Positions 48,504 through 57,197 of a DNA stretch of 64,000 nucleotides are shown one piece after another. Source of the stretch: Actinomycetes bacterium (GTDB taxonomy: Bacteria > Actinomycetota > Actinomycetes > Propionibacteriales > Propionibacteriaceae); the NCBI GenBank assembly GCA_023458095.1, contig JAEXAS010000026.1, positions 124,001-188,000 on the forward strand, written 5' to 3'. A model generated the notes under the pieces. The model had not been told where the DNA came from, did no database searches, and was given only the letters and a program-made list of their open reading frames with translations. The translations under genes were made by a program, and so were the position numbers. The stretch's first letter is position 1. Each line of letters starts with the position of its first letter.

Positions 48504-50580
48504 CCTCCAAGACCGGAAGGAGCGTTACTTTGCGATTCAGGTGCTCGGCAGAACTCTCGAGCATCTCGGAACTCAGATGTACAAGCGTCGTGACGTCGCG
48601 ATCGCCGAGTTGGTTGCGAATGCGTGGGATGCGGGAGCCACTCATGTCAAGGTCACCCTGCCGCTGCCAGACTCCTATGATCCTGAGGAAAGCAAGGTCG
48701 TCATAGAGGACGACGGCAGTGGAATGAGTGAAGACGCTGTTGAGACCCAGTATCTGGTGATCGGCCGAAACCGACGCGCGGAAGGCCAGCTGTCGGCGCT
48801 GTCGGGTCGTCCGATCATGGGCCGGAAGGGGGTCGGAAAGCTTGCAGGGTTCGGCTTCGGTCGACACTTGAACGTTGTGAGCTGGACAGATGGGGTCGTG
48901 ACTGGCGTGGATCTGGTCAGCAACGACCTGAAGGCATCCCCAGGCACGACGAAGGAACTCCAGGTTCCGGGGTGGACAGAGGCCGCGCCGACACAGGATT
49001 CCGGTACGCGGATCACTATCAGCGACCTCAAGCACGCCACGCCACCCAACATTGGAGCGCTCCATAACGCCATCGCGCGCAGGTTCAGCCGACGGGTCAA
49101 GGGTGAGATGGCGATCACCATCAACGGCGACCCATTACGCGAGCCTGACCTCGGCGATCTGGAGTTTCGAGAACCGAGCGCGCAAGAGGAGTTCGCCGAG
49201 GTCACGCTGCCGACGGGCGAGCATTTCAAGTGGTGGGCGGCTTTCGCGTCTGTGGTCCTTCCCTCCGAGCTCCAAGGCTTCACAATCCTGGTCAACGGGA
49301 AGACCGCGCAGGCACCGCCGTTCTTCTTCAACGTCGAGAGCACAGCGAGCGGCCAGCATGGGACCAAGTACCTCACTGGCGTCGTTGAGGCTGACTTTCT
49401 CGACGCCGGAACCGACGACGAGTCGGACAGAATCTCCACGGACCGCCAGGAGATCGATTGGGAGGACGCTGCACTCACGGACCTGTACTCCTGGGGCCAA
49501 CAACGGACGCGCGACCTACTTCGTCGTCGCACGGAGGAACGCGGCAAGGCGGCAGAACGTGAGGTTCTACAAGACCCGAGTCTTCGCCTGCGACTGAGCG
49601 AGCTCGACCTCCCGTCGCGCGAGAAGGCGACGAGCTTCATCAGATCGCTCGGCACAGCGGTGGTGGATCGAGAGCGCACGCTGAAGCTGTCAGACACGAT
49701 CATCCGAGCTTTCGAGTACCGGCAGTTCTATGACTACATCGAGACGATCGAACAAGTCGCGGATGACCCGGAGGCGCTGGAGAGGACGCTCGAATACATA
49801 AATGCGTGGAAGGTCCTGGAGAGCCGAGCGATCCGCGAGATCGTCCAAGGGCGACTAGAGATCGTCGACAAGTTCTTCAACATGATCGTGAACGATGCAC
49901 CCGAAACCGCTCATCGAACGGGCGACGAGAACATCCACGATCTCCTGGCCAACTTCCCTTGGTTGATCCACCCAGAGTGGCAGGTGCTCGCTGAGGAGAA
50001 GACAATCTCCAAGCAGCTGAAGGAATGGAACGTCGCCGATGTTGGCACTGACTCGACTCGGTACGACTTCCTCGCGCTGACAGGTGACGGTCGAACGATA
50101 GTTGTCGAAATCAAGCGGAGTGGGCATCATGCGACCCTGGAGGATCTGCAGCAGCTCGACCTCTATCTGAACAAGCTCTCCCGCGGTAAAGACCGGATCG
50201 AGGGCGCGTTCATCACGTCCGACTCCTATGCGGTTCGCCAGGAGTCGCTCGCGGCCTATCGCGGCCGGCAAGACTTTCACCTGCTGACTTGGGCCGAGTT
50301 GCATCAGCGAGCGAAGCGTCACTACGAGGACTACCGATCCGTTCTGGACGGTGATCTCGCTGCTGGCAGCGCAGGGCGTCGCGCAGAAGAGGTCGTTCGC
50401 ACTCGTCGGGTGCTGGAACATGGTCCCTTCCGAGGACCCGCAGTCCGCGCACAAGGGATACCCGGCTCAACCTATCCGACTGCCATCGGCGTGAGCGATG
50501 GCGGCGAAGACGAGTTGGAGGTGTCTTCGGTCGAGGCCAGCGGGGTTGCAGCTGAGGACATCGGGCAGTCCGCCAAGTAG
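48496..50580 (+). CDS. MORC/MutL-like GHKL ATPase fused to a nuclease-like domain
   Basis: The 694-residue protein starts with a GHKL ATPase: N-box ELVANAWDAGA, G1 EDDGSGM, G2 GRKGVGKLAGFGFG. A transducer-like region and a helical middle follow. Near residues 525-580 comes DFLALTGDGRTIVVEIKR with E-x-K, a PD-(D/E)XK/DUF4263-type nuclease core. MORC-like GHKL ATPases beside C5-MTase and Vsr are known from restriction-modification operons. I infer that it is the ATP-dependent restriction component. The C-terminus after about 620 is low complexity. Confidence 0.82.
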   Translation: MSDLQDRKERYFAIQVLGRTLEHLGTQMYKRRDVAIAELVANAWDAGATHVKVTLPLPDSYDPEESKVVIEDDGSGMSEDAVETQYLVIGRNRRAEGQLSALSGRPIMGRKGVGKLAGFGFGRHLNVVSWTDGVVTGVDLVSNDLKASPGTTKELQVPGWTEAAPTQDSGTRITISDLKHATPPNIGALHNAIARRFSRRVKGEMAITINGDPLREPDLGDLEFREPSAQEEFAEVTLPTGEHFKWWAAFASVVLPSELQGFTILVNGKTAQAPPFFFNVESTASGQHGTKYLTGVVEADFLDAGTDDESDRISTDRQEIDWEDAALTDLYSWGQQRTRDLLRRRTEERGKAAEREVLQDPSLRLRLSELDLPSREKATSFIRSLGTAVVDRERTLKLSDTIIRAFEYRQFYDYIETIEQVADDPEALERTLEYINAWKVLESRAIREIVQGRLEIVDKFFNMIVNDAPETAHRTGDENIHDLLANFPWLIHPEWQVLAEEKTISKQLKEWNVADVGTDSTRYDFLALTGDGRTIVVEIKRSGHHATLEDLQQLDLYLNKLSRGKDRIEGAFITSDSYAVRQESLAAYRGRQDFHLLTWAELHQRAKRHYEDYRSVLDGDLAAGSAGRRAEEVVRTRRVLEHGPFRGPAVRAQGIPGSTYPTAIGVSDGGEDELEVSSVEASGVAAEDIGQSAK

Positions 50581-50889
50581 CGATGCTGCGATGCGCAGGC
50601 CCGCGCGCTCGAGTTGTTGGAAGCACTCAGGTTCTACTCGCGCGATACAACACCATCCAGCCGACCTCGCGAGGCGACGCTGACGAGCGGGCATCCGCAG
50701 AAGCACGCTCCTCCAACTGGCGAAGTTGCCCGCCCTTGACCGGTACCGGACAACCCACGGCAGACGCCCGCACCCACCGAATCTGGGCACTCGGGTCACT
50801 TCACGCGCGCTCACAAGGGAATACCGAGGGCAGACCCGAAAGCAGAATCGGCCCTGACAAGGCGTACCTTTCAGAGCCGATTCATACTG
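50581..50889. other. Gap between defence island and integration repeat
   Basis: About 310 bases with no supported gene. It ends with a short hairpin-like stretch (GGCTCTG near 50875-50880 with CAGAGCC-type complement nearby), similar to the sequence bordering the tRNA-Ser copy. It is probably the native downstream flank of the tRNA gene. Confidence 0.4.
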
Positions 50890-50944
50890 GCGGAGGATAC
50901 GAGATTCGAACTCGTGAGGGCGTGAACCCAACCCGCTTTCCAAG
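50890..50944 (-). repeat. Displaced 3' end of tRNA-Ser(GGA), attachment-site repeat
   Basis: These 55 bases are identical to 57054-57108 and equal the 3' part of tRNA-Ser from the anticodon loop to the acceptor end. The copy here is followed by a CCA triplet (complement of 50888-50890), whereas the intact tRNA gene's end is not. So this copy is the original tRNA end pushed away by integration. Confidence 0.85.
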
Positions 50945-51187
50945 TGTGCACCCTTCACCATCACGCGGGGTTCCGGAGGGCACCGACCGGCACGGATCGG
51001 GCGACAGGTCGGTTCGGAAGCTACCTGAGTCGTGCCAGCGGTGAGGAGCTTGGTGTCCACGTCCGCGAAGGCTTCATGGCCGTGACGCGAGGCCCCTCTC
51101 CTCTGGCGAGGGTCGCCAGTTCGTCCGCCGTCGACGTCTGAAGGATGTGGCAAGGTGCTGACATGACCACTCCCGGATCGGTCAGCG

Positions 51188-51895
51188 ATGAATCGCACTG
51201 ACCGGATGTACGCGCTTGTCGAGGAACTGCGCACGGTGGCGCCTCGACCGCGCAGCGCGTCGTGGCTCGCGGCCCGGTTTGAGGTGAGCACACGCACCAT
51301 CGAGCGCGACCTATCGGCATTGCAGCAGGCCGGAGTGCCCATCTGGGCTGAGCCGGGCCGAACCGGTGGCTACTGCATCGACGCCGCCCACACATTAGCT
51401 CCGCTGGGGTTCACCGTCGAAGAGGCGCTGGCCGTCACCATCGCGTTGGGAATGCTGTCGACCAGCCCTTTCCGCAAGGCCGCCGCGCCCGCGCTCGGCA
51501 AGGTGGTCGCGGTGATGGACGAGCGCAACCTCCAGGAGACCGCCCACCTGGCCAGCCGGGTGCATCTCCTCGACGACGGCCGGACGACCGAAGAGCCTCC
51601 CGAACTCGCGACCGCACTGCGAACCGGCAGCGTGCTCGAAGTCAGCTACCGCGACCGCAACAACGTCGAGACCGTCCGCGAAGTCGAACCCCAGGCTTTC
51701 GTCGGACGCGGCCTGGACTGGTACCTCATCGGTTGGTGTCGACTCCGCAACGGCATTCGCGCCTTCCGTGGCGACCGCATCGTCTCGGCTGAGCCCACCG
51801 GCGAGCGGCCAGCGCGTCGGGAGCTTCGCATCGAGGAGCTCGCCATCGCCCATGGCACGATCCGCAGCATCGACGACCCGACGAAACCCGCTTAA
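51188..51895 (+). CDS. HTH/WYL-domain transcriptional regulator
   Basis: The 235-residue protein has an N-terminal winged helix (SASWLAARFEVSTRTIERDL) and a C-terminal WYL domain with SYRDRNNVETVREVEP and GLDWYLIGWCRLR. WYL regulators bind nucleic acid or nucleotide ligands and often control defence genes. It is the first gene inside the tRNA-Ser element, and the downstream 600 bases contain only fragments. Start is ATG 51188; its ribosome binding site is weak. Confidence 0.87.
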   Translation: MNRTDRMYALVEELRTVAPRPRSASWLAARFEVSTRTIERDLSALQQAGVPIWAEPGRTGGYCIDAAHTLAPLGFTVEEALAVTIALGMLSTSPFRKAAAPALGKVVAVMDERNLQETAHLASRVHLLDDGRTTEEPPELATALRTGSVLEVSYRDRNNVETVREVEPQAFVGRGLDWYLIGWCRLRNGIRAFRGDRIVSAEPTGERPARRELRIEELAIAHGTIRSIDDPTKPA

Positions 51896-51969
51896 ACACC
51901 GACAGGACGGTGTCGCCCAGCCGGCGCAGCATGGACGGGTAGGGCCGAACGGCCCTCACCGAAAGGACC

Positions 51970-52323
51970 ACTATGGACTTCGCATCGATCTACCGCTCGT
52001 TCCACTCGCCATCACAGGCCCGTGGATCGCTGCGGTCGACCTCGACGTACTCCGCATCCCGAACCGGGTGCTAGCACCCATTGCAGTCACGACACTGGTC
52101 GCCGCTGTGAGTCGCGACAGTGACGGAGGACGGGATGCCGCTCGTCGCCGATGGCATGGCCGCACTCCTGTCCGGTGGGGTGTTCGCCGCTGCCCACTTC
52201 GTCACCAAGGGTGCGGTCTGCCTCAGTGTGTTCGTCTGCTTGGCGGCTGCGCTCGTCTGGGCGGTTGCTACCCGCCGATCCATTTCGATCCCCTTGGTGC
52301 CATGGCTCCTCCTTAGTTCTTGA
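51970..52323 (+). pseudogene. Possible frameshifted small membrane protein
   Basis: Two neighbouring frames encode hydrophobic stretches that look like parts of one protein: LPLVPLAITGPWIAAVDL in one frame, then, from about 52120, SGGVFAAAHF and AVCLSVFVCLAAALVWAVAT in another. A stop soon follows the ATG at 51973. A single-base shift could join the two. I rate this as a decayed gene after the WYL regulator. Confidence 0.3.
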
Positions 52324-52527
52324 ATCTCGGCACTCATGACGTCGGCAGCGACCGGGCACGTGAGCTAGGTGCGGGAGCGAGATTCAACATCCGCATCGGC
52401 TGCCCATTCGGCGAGGAATCAGACCCGCACCGCTCTGCTTGGGCGCCAGCGGTGGACGAGCTTGGAGTTGCGTCGTCGGGGCGAACCCAGCATGAACCGT
52501 GTCACGCAGAGCGTTGCCGACAATCGA
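52324..52527. other. Intergenic, no gene seen
   Basis: Bases between the decayed frame and the end of the 473-residue gene. No ribosome binding site with a protein-like frame was found. Confidence 0.4.
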
Positions 52528-53949
52528 TCATGAGACATCCAAAGCAAGCCCTGCGGAGCGTCCCGGTTGGCAGGTAGCTTCGCCCCAGAGTGAATCAATC
52601 CGGACCGAGAGTTGATCCCACTCATCATCGAGGGCGCTGCTTATGTACTGGTCCCGAAGGTCTGGCTTGCCGACCAAGGCCCACTGAAGTTGCTTCACCG
52701 AGTATGCGGAGAAGGCGAGCCACTGCGGATAGTTGATGTTCATGGGGTACTTCGTGAAAGCAACCTTTGCAGCGTTGATTGCGGTGCTGGCTGAATGGCC
52801 GATAAACAGCATCGTGCCGAGCTTCGGCTTCGTCGTGTGACTGATTCCGACGGGGGTCGCCTCGATGATGGAGTAGCCCTCGTGCAGTCTCTTGGCAAAA
52901 TAGGAGACTCGCACGATGACCTCTGTGATCATCACCGGGATCGACATGGAGCAGAAGTGCCTGAAGTCGTAGCCTTCGTAGAACATGCTCTCGACGAGTT
53001 CTGAGATGGTGTCAGTGCCGCCGAATTGTCCGAACTGCAACTTGTTGAACAGCGCCATGAAGGGCACGGGCAGGCCCATGCCACCATTCTTCGCGCTGGA
53101 TGAGCCGTTAACGTCGGAGAGCATGTGGAGGAAGACAGTGGCCATGGCCTCGAACACCCCTTGCGCTCTCCGGTCGCTGAATCCCTCTGCCGCCTGAATG
53201 ACGAACCGACCGCCAAAGTCCAGGGTCGTGACGGTGCCGCGCATCATGTCCAGGGTGCCGAAGATGAATCCGAGAATCGGATCGTGGGCAAGCGACACTT
53301 CGTGGTGGAAGATCGGGCTCAGCCCTTCAACGATGGTCTCGACGATGACGTTGCCCCTATTGTCGTAGTTGAGGGCGTCGTAGGGAACTTTGGTGATGTC
53401 TTCGAGTTTCTTGATGGTTTCCGCAGGCAAGGCTTTGTCGAAGAGGTCCCTCACGAACTGCGACATGGTGTTTGGAGCGCTCACGCCGCTTCGAGCTGTG
53501 ACGAAGCCACCCAAAGCGCAATCCACGGCGCCACTCAGGATTCCCGCCAGGGCAGGGATGATCACATCAACGGCGTCCAGTTTGTGAACGGCGTCGAAGT
53601 CCGTGTTGAGCTGGCGGATGTGGTCACGGTTCGTGTCAATCTCGACAGCGTTGAAGAGGTCTTCGAATCCAACCTCTCCTGGATGGCGTGCCAGCGCGTC
53701 TTCGAGCAACTCACTGAACGGACGGATAGCCAGTGCGCGTGCGGCTTGGGGATTGTTCGTGCCCTGCCTGGCGAGTTCCATGTCCCCCGTCAGGCCGAGG
53801 GAGAGCAGCAACGTCTCGCTCTCGGCGATCCTGGCGTCGAGATTCCGCCGGGTATCCGTCAACCTCGGGACGTCCCGTGCTCGGGCGGTCTCGTTCTTGA
53901 TGACTCGGAGGAGGTCTCTCTCGCTGGCGGATAGTCGGCGATCCGGCAT
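52528..53949 (-). CDS. Unclassified 473-residue element protein
   Basis: A predominantly helical soluble protein. It starts with an Arg/Asp/Glu-rich N-terminus, followed by RDLLRVIKNETARARD. Other regions are FEDLFNAVEIDTNRDHIRQL, DVIIPALAGILSGAVDCAL, and a weakly hydrophobic stretch near 370-400. No signal peptide or catalytic motif is recognised. ATG 53949 has AAAAGG upstream. It is read with the Gly-rich membrane protein that starts upstream (37-base gap), and is less GC-rich than backbone genes. The pair is a novel-looking cassette inside the tRNA element. A defence or mobile-element function is only suggested by context. Confidence 0.65.
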   Translation of the reverse strand: MPDRRLSASERDLLRVIKNETARARDVPRLTDTRRNLDARIAESETLLLSLGLTGDMELARQGTNNPQAARALAIRPFSELLEDALARHPGEVGFEDLFNAVEIDTNRDHIRQLNTDFDAVHKLDAVDVIIPALAGILSGAVDCALGGFVTARSGVSAPNTMSQFVRDLFDKALPAETIKKLEDITKVPYDALNYDNRGNVIVETIVEGLSPIFHHEVSLAHDPILGFIFGTLDMMRGTVTTLDFGGRFVIQAAEGFSDRRAQGVFEAMATVFLHMLSDVNGSSSAKNGGMGLPVPFMALFNKLQFGQFGGTDTISELVESMFYEGYDFRHFCSMSIPVMITEVIVRVSYFAKRLHEGYSIIEATPVGISHTTKPKLGTMLFIGHSASTAINAAKVAFTKYPMNINYPQWLAFSAYSVKQLQWALVGKPDLRDQYISSALDDEWDQLSVRIDSLWGEATCQPGRSAGLALDVS

Positions 53950-53986
53950 CACCGCCGCCTTTTCGGCGCCTGGAAGGTCAGTCTCA

Positions 53987-54517
53987 TTAGCTAGCTTCTC
54001 CTAGGTCAGCCTGCAAGTCCTGAATCGCCTTCTGCAGGAGAACGTTGAGGCTGCTGAGGTAGTCGGCCCGTTCCGTGGTCGCATCCACCTCCTCCTTCAG
54101 CGCCTCCACAATTGCGTGGTGCTTTTCCACGGCGGTCTGAAGGAGACGTTCCTTCTCTTGACGTAGCTGGTTTCCCTTGATCGCTCCCACAATCAGCACA
54201 CCACCGACGGCCAGGACCGCGACAGGGGCCGCCAAGACAAACACGCCGGCGGCCATCCCGCCGCCAACCAGGGCTCCGGCGGCCGCCAGGCCAGAGGTGA
54301 TCCCTGCAGCGCTGAGGCCGACCGTTCCGAGGCCGTAAAGTGCGGTGAAGGACACAACACCTCCGATGCCGGCCCCCAGCGCTGTGGCCAAGACGTCAGG
54401 GATGGCACTGCTGGCTATCGTCCTGCTCTTGTCCTTGAGGGCCTCGCCCGCCTCGTTGACCACGTTGACGATAGGCACCAATGCGTCTAGTGACTTGAAA
54501 TTCTCATCCTTGGCCAC
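53987..54517 (-). CDS. Gly/Ala-rich two-helix membrane protein with coiled coil
   Basis: The 176-residue product has two strongly hydrophobic, glycine-rich segments (about 48-75 and 76-115, with AGIGG and LVGGGMAAG patterns like glycine zippers), then a coiled-coil C-terminus (LRQEKERLLQTAVEKHHAIV through the end). GTG 54517 follows GGGGG; an upstream ATG is less likely. It precedes the 473-residue gene in a two-gene unit. Such Gly-zipper helices suggest membrane insertion or pore-like assembly; no named family is recognised. Confidence 0.65.
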   Translation of the reverse strand: MAKDENFKSLDALVPIVNVVNEAGEALKDKSRTIASSAIPDVLATALGAGIGGVVSFTALYGLGTVGLSAAGITSGLAAAGALVGGGMAAGVFVLAAPVAVLAVGGVLIVGAIKGNQLRQEKERLLQTAVEKHHAIVEALKEEVDATTERADYLSSLNVLLQKAIQDLQADLGEAS

Positions 54518-55127
54518 GAGCCATCCCCCTACTGAGTGTGAAAGGCATCCTTGAGCGTTCAACTCGCTGCGCAGTCCGAACTGGGCTTCACCGCATCTCG
54601 TCGTTGTCTGACCAGCAAGTCGCCTGCTGTCAGAAGCAGCCTAATGGTCGCCTCTCACAGTCTTACTGGTACCAGTGCTTCCAGGCTCTCATCCACACGA
54701 TCGCGAGCCATCGCAGTATCGCCGCAGCCGACCTGTCTCTGCATTGGACGTGGTTGCCCAAGCGAAGTGGCTCGCTCGGCGGTGCAAGCAGCAACTCGAA
54801 CACACCACGCCGAAGCGGCTCCAGGAACTTGTTGGTCAGCGTGCTTCTTTCGCTGACCCCGTGCTGAACGGGAATACCGCTGGGCGAACGTGGAATCCAG
54901 AACAACCGACTTGGACGCCAACACTGATCCAGTAGGTCAAGCGAGCCCAACCGCAACTCTGAGGTACTCACACACTTCCACGAGGCACCCCCTGCCCACC
55001 CTGACCGGCATACTTCGCAGCACCCACGTTCAGCCTGCATCCGCGTGGAGTGTCAGAACCGAGTATTACGTTCCCTTTGACCAGCCAGGTGCAACTCACC
55101 TGAACCAGCAAGGGAAAGGGATTGGCG
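54518..55127. other. 610-base region without a supported gene
   Basis: Frames exist on both strands but show no ribosome binding site or family signal. It holds the divergent promoters for the Gly-rich protein gene (left) and the zinc-ribbon gene (right). Confidence 0.45.
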
Positions 55128-55325
55128 ATGGATCTTGATTTCGACCTTGAATGCCCCGAGTGCGGCGCCGCCATGAAGGCGACCCTTGACGACATCGCAA
55201 GGCAGCGGGCGGTGACCTGCAGACGAGGGCACCGCGTCACCCTTGTCGACAAAGGAGGCGGCGCCCGCCAGACCCAAAGCGCATTAGATAGCTTTGAGAG
55301 CTCCCTGAAGCGTCTGGGCGGATGA
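55128..55325 (+). CDS. Mini zinc-ribbon protein
   Basis: A 65-residue protein with CPECGA at residues 9-14, then VTCRRGH near 29-35. That arrangement of three Cys and one His can form a zinc ribbon. The rest is helical (ALDSFESSLKRLGG). GGGAAAGGGATT stands before ATG 55128. It may be a small nucleic-acid-binding or adaptor protein; it lies just before the AbiE operon. Confidence 0.55.
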   Translation: MDLDFDLECPECGAAMKATLDDIARQRAVTCRRGHRVTLVDKGGGARQTQSALDSFESSLKRLGG

Positions 55326-55404
55326 TCGGCGAAACGCTAAGAGCGTCTGCGTCGGCTTCTCTGTTCGGCGAACCTCACAGCAGCCGGCGCCTGCCGACGT
55401 CAAA

Positions 55405-55427
55405 AGTAATCCATTTTGGTATACTTC
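55405..55427 (+). promoter_or_regulatory. Promoter/operator of the abiE operon
   Basis: TATACT (55420-55425) is a good -10 box. The distance of six bases to the ATG at 55432 predicts a leaderless transcript. AAGTA and TACTT flank the box as short inverted repeats, a plausible site for autoregulation by the AbiEi antitoxin. Confidence 0.5.
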
Positions 55428-55431
55428 TGCC

Positions 55432-56004
55432 ATGGCTGAAGTGTTGACGTACCTTGAGCGACTCCGCGAGATCGCTCTCGATCAGCACGGCTTCGTCACT
55501 GCGGCTCAGGCCGTTGCTGATGGCATCCCCAAGACCGAGCTCCCCAAGCTCGCTGCGCGCGGGCGCATCGAGCGGGTAACTCACGGCGTCTACCGTATCC
55601 CCCAGGTTCCCGCCACGCCGCACGACAACTGGGCGCTGGCTGTGTTGTGGACCGGCGCGCCGGAAGCTTGCTTGTCGCACGAGACCGCGCTGGCTGCCTG
55701 GGACGTGAGCGACGTGAATCCGGATCGCATCCACCTCACCATCAACCGGGCCCGGCGGCTGCGGCGGACGGGCGGCGAGCGCTACACCATCCACCACCAT
55801 GACCTTCATCCGAGCCAGCGCACATGGTGGCAGGCCATCCCCATCACCAACTTGCCAACAACCATCGCCGACTGCATCGAGGCCGGCACCCCCACCTACC
55901 TCATCCGGCAGGCGATCGAACGAGGCGGGCGCACCAGCCTGCTGCCCGCAGACGACCGTGATCGCCTGACGACACTCCTGGAGGAACGCGATGGAGGAGT
56001 CTGA
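55432..56004 (+). CDS. abiEi: AbiEi-family antitoxin of a type IV toxin-antitoxin system
   Basis: The 190-residue protein has an N-terminal winged-helix region (REIALDQHGFVTAAQAV) and the AbiEi core (RGRIERVTHGVYRIP, EACLSHETALAAWDVSD). AbiEi binds its own promoter and counteracts the AbiEii toxin. It overlaps the toxin gene by 14 bases. No Shine-Dalgarno is seen, as expected for a leaderless start. Confidence 0.87.
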   Translation: MAEVLTYLERLREIALDQHGFVTAAQAVADGIPKTELPKLAARGRIERVTHGVYRIPQVPATPHDNWALAVLWTGAPEACLSHETALAAWDVSDVNPDRIHLTINRARRLRRTGGERYTIHHHDLHPSQRTWWQAIPITNLPTTIADCIEAGTPTYLIRQAIERGGRTSLLPADDRDRLTTLLEERDGGV

Positions 56005-56932
56005 GCCGGCGAACCTGGCCGCCGCGCTTGGTGGCCTGCGCCCCAAGAACAAGATGCCCGCCTCGGCACGCGTCTTGGATGGGTGGATCACCCAAGCGGA
56101 GCGGCAACTCGCCTCCGATGGCGGCCGACTCGGCTGGCTCATCGCGTCAACGGTCGTGGCGGCCACGCTCCAGCAGGCAGTGGACGAGCAAGGCGAGCCA
56201 CTGTTCCTGCTCAAAGGCGGCACTCTCCTCCAGCACCGCCTGCCGGGACTCTCGCGCGCAACCACAGACCTCGACGGCTTGATCCGCGGCGACCTCGACC
56301 AGTTCATCGAGCTCTTGGATGAAGTCCTGGCCCGCCCATGGGGACCGTTCTTGCTGCGCCGGAACCCCATCGAGATCATCCAAGTCCCCAACCGCATGAT
56401 CATGCCGCGACGATTCGACATCATCATTCAGGTCAACGGTGTGACCTGGCGCCGCGTCCAGGTCGAGGTCTCCCCCGATGAAGGCTCTGCAGGCACCCAA
56501 GGCGAGCCGCTACCGGCACCGTCACTGGCCGGCTTCGGGCTCCCCACACCCGACCACCTCACCGGGTTAGCGATGCGCTACCAGATTGCACAGAAGGTCC
56601 ACGCCGCGACCGATCCGCATCAGCCACCGACCTTTCACAACGACCGCGCCCGCGATGTCATCGACCTGCTTCTCCTGCGTGACCTCATCCGCGCGACTGG
56701 TGCGCCCACCCTCCCGGAGGTCAAGGCAGCCATCCTCGACATCTTCGCGGCGCGCGCACGCGACGCCGCTCACCTGGGCTATCCCGAACGCACATGGCCG
56801 ACTCGGATCACTGGCTATCCACATTGGGCCGCCAGCTTCGAGCGGGCCGCGAACTCGACAGGGATACCACTCAATCTCGAGGACGCCGTGGCTGAGGTGA
56901 ACCTCTGGCTGGCTGAACTGGAGGCCAGTTGA
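55991..56932 (+). CDS. abiEii: AbiEii-family nucleotidyltransferase toxin
   Basis: The 313-residue protein carries the nucleotidyltransferase motif LLKGGTLLQHRLPG followed by TTDLDG (the two metal-binding Asp residues), and QKVHA around residue 200 as in AbiEii/AbiGii toxins. Such toxins transfer nucleotides to tRNA or other targets and abort phage infection. It ends 122 bases before the tRNA-Ser repeat and is the last gene of the element. Confidence 0.87.
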   Translation: MEESEPANLAAALGGLRPKNKMPASARVLDGWITQAERQLASDGGRLGWLIASTVVAATLQQAVDEQGEPLFLLKGGTLLQHRLPGLSRATTDLDGLIRGDLDQFIELLDEVLARPWGPFLLRRNPIEIIQVPNRMIMPRRFDIIIQVNGVTWRRVQVEVSPDEGSAGTQGEPLPAPSLAGFGLPTPDHLTGLAMRYQIAQKVHAATDPHQPPTFHNDRARDVIDLLLLRDLIRATGAPTLPEVKAAILDIFAARARDAAHLGYPERTWPTRITGYPHWAASFERAANSTGIPLNLEDAVAEVNLWLAELEAS

Positions 56933-57053
56933 ACGAAGATGCAGACGGAACGATGCCGCATTGGAACCTGTCCGCCGAGTTCGGTGGCTGCCCATCCGAA
57001 GCCAAAACTAGCCCTGACGGGCTTTTGCCCCTGTCAGAGCCAGCCGGTCTACA

Positions 57054-57108
57054 GCGGAGGATACGAGATTCGAACTCGTGAGGGCGTGAACCCAACCCGC
57101 TTTCCAAG
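57054..57108 (-). repeat. Attachment-site copy within the intact tRNA-Ser gene
   Basis: The 55-base sequence identical to 50890-50944. It forms the 3' part of the functional tRNA-Ser gene and marks the tRNA-side boundary of the 6.1-kb element. Confidence 0.85.
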
Positions 57109-57139
57109 CGAGCGCCATAGGCCTCTAGGCGAATCCTCC
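57055..57139 (-). tRNA. tRNA-Ser (anticodon GGA)
   Basis: The 85-base minus-strand gene folds as a class II tRNA: acceptor GGAGGAT/ATCCTCC, anticodon stem CTCGC/GCGGG around loop TTGGAAA (anticodon GGA), a long variable arm, and T-arm CGAGTTCGAATCTCG. The CCA end is not encoded (GCTG follows the acceptor), so CCA must be added enzymatically. Confidence 0.93.
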
Positions 57140-57162
57140 GCCGAGGATGCTACCTGAGGTAC

Positions 57163-57191
57163 GGGGCCGGACTCCAACTGGGGCCGGCCCC
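57163..57191 (-). terminator. Terminator hairpin after the sigma-partner gene
   Basis: GGGGCCGG pairs with CCGGCCCC around a 13-base loop, with CTGAGG/CCTCAG extending the helix outward. It lies directly downstream of the minus-strand gene ending at 57198 and upstream of tRNA-Ser. Confidence 0.6.
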
Positions 57192-57197
57192 GGCGCC

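Noticed and set aside
50890..50944. Second tRNA-Ser gene
   Set aside because: Only the 3' part from the anticodon loop onward is present; the 5' half (acceptor and D-arm) is absent.
54663..55040. Possible 125-residue minus-strand protein in the gap before the zinc-ribbon gene
   Set aside because: No ribosome binding site, no recognisable domain, and atypical composition.
50945..57053. Integrase or transposase in the tRNA-Ser element
   Set aside because: No tyrosine or serine recombinase motif is visible in any frame; the listed proteins account for the coding content.
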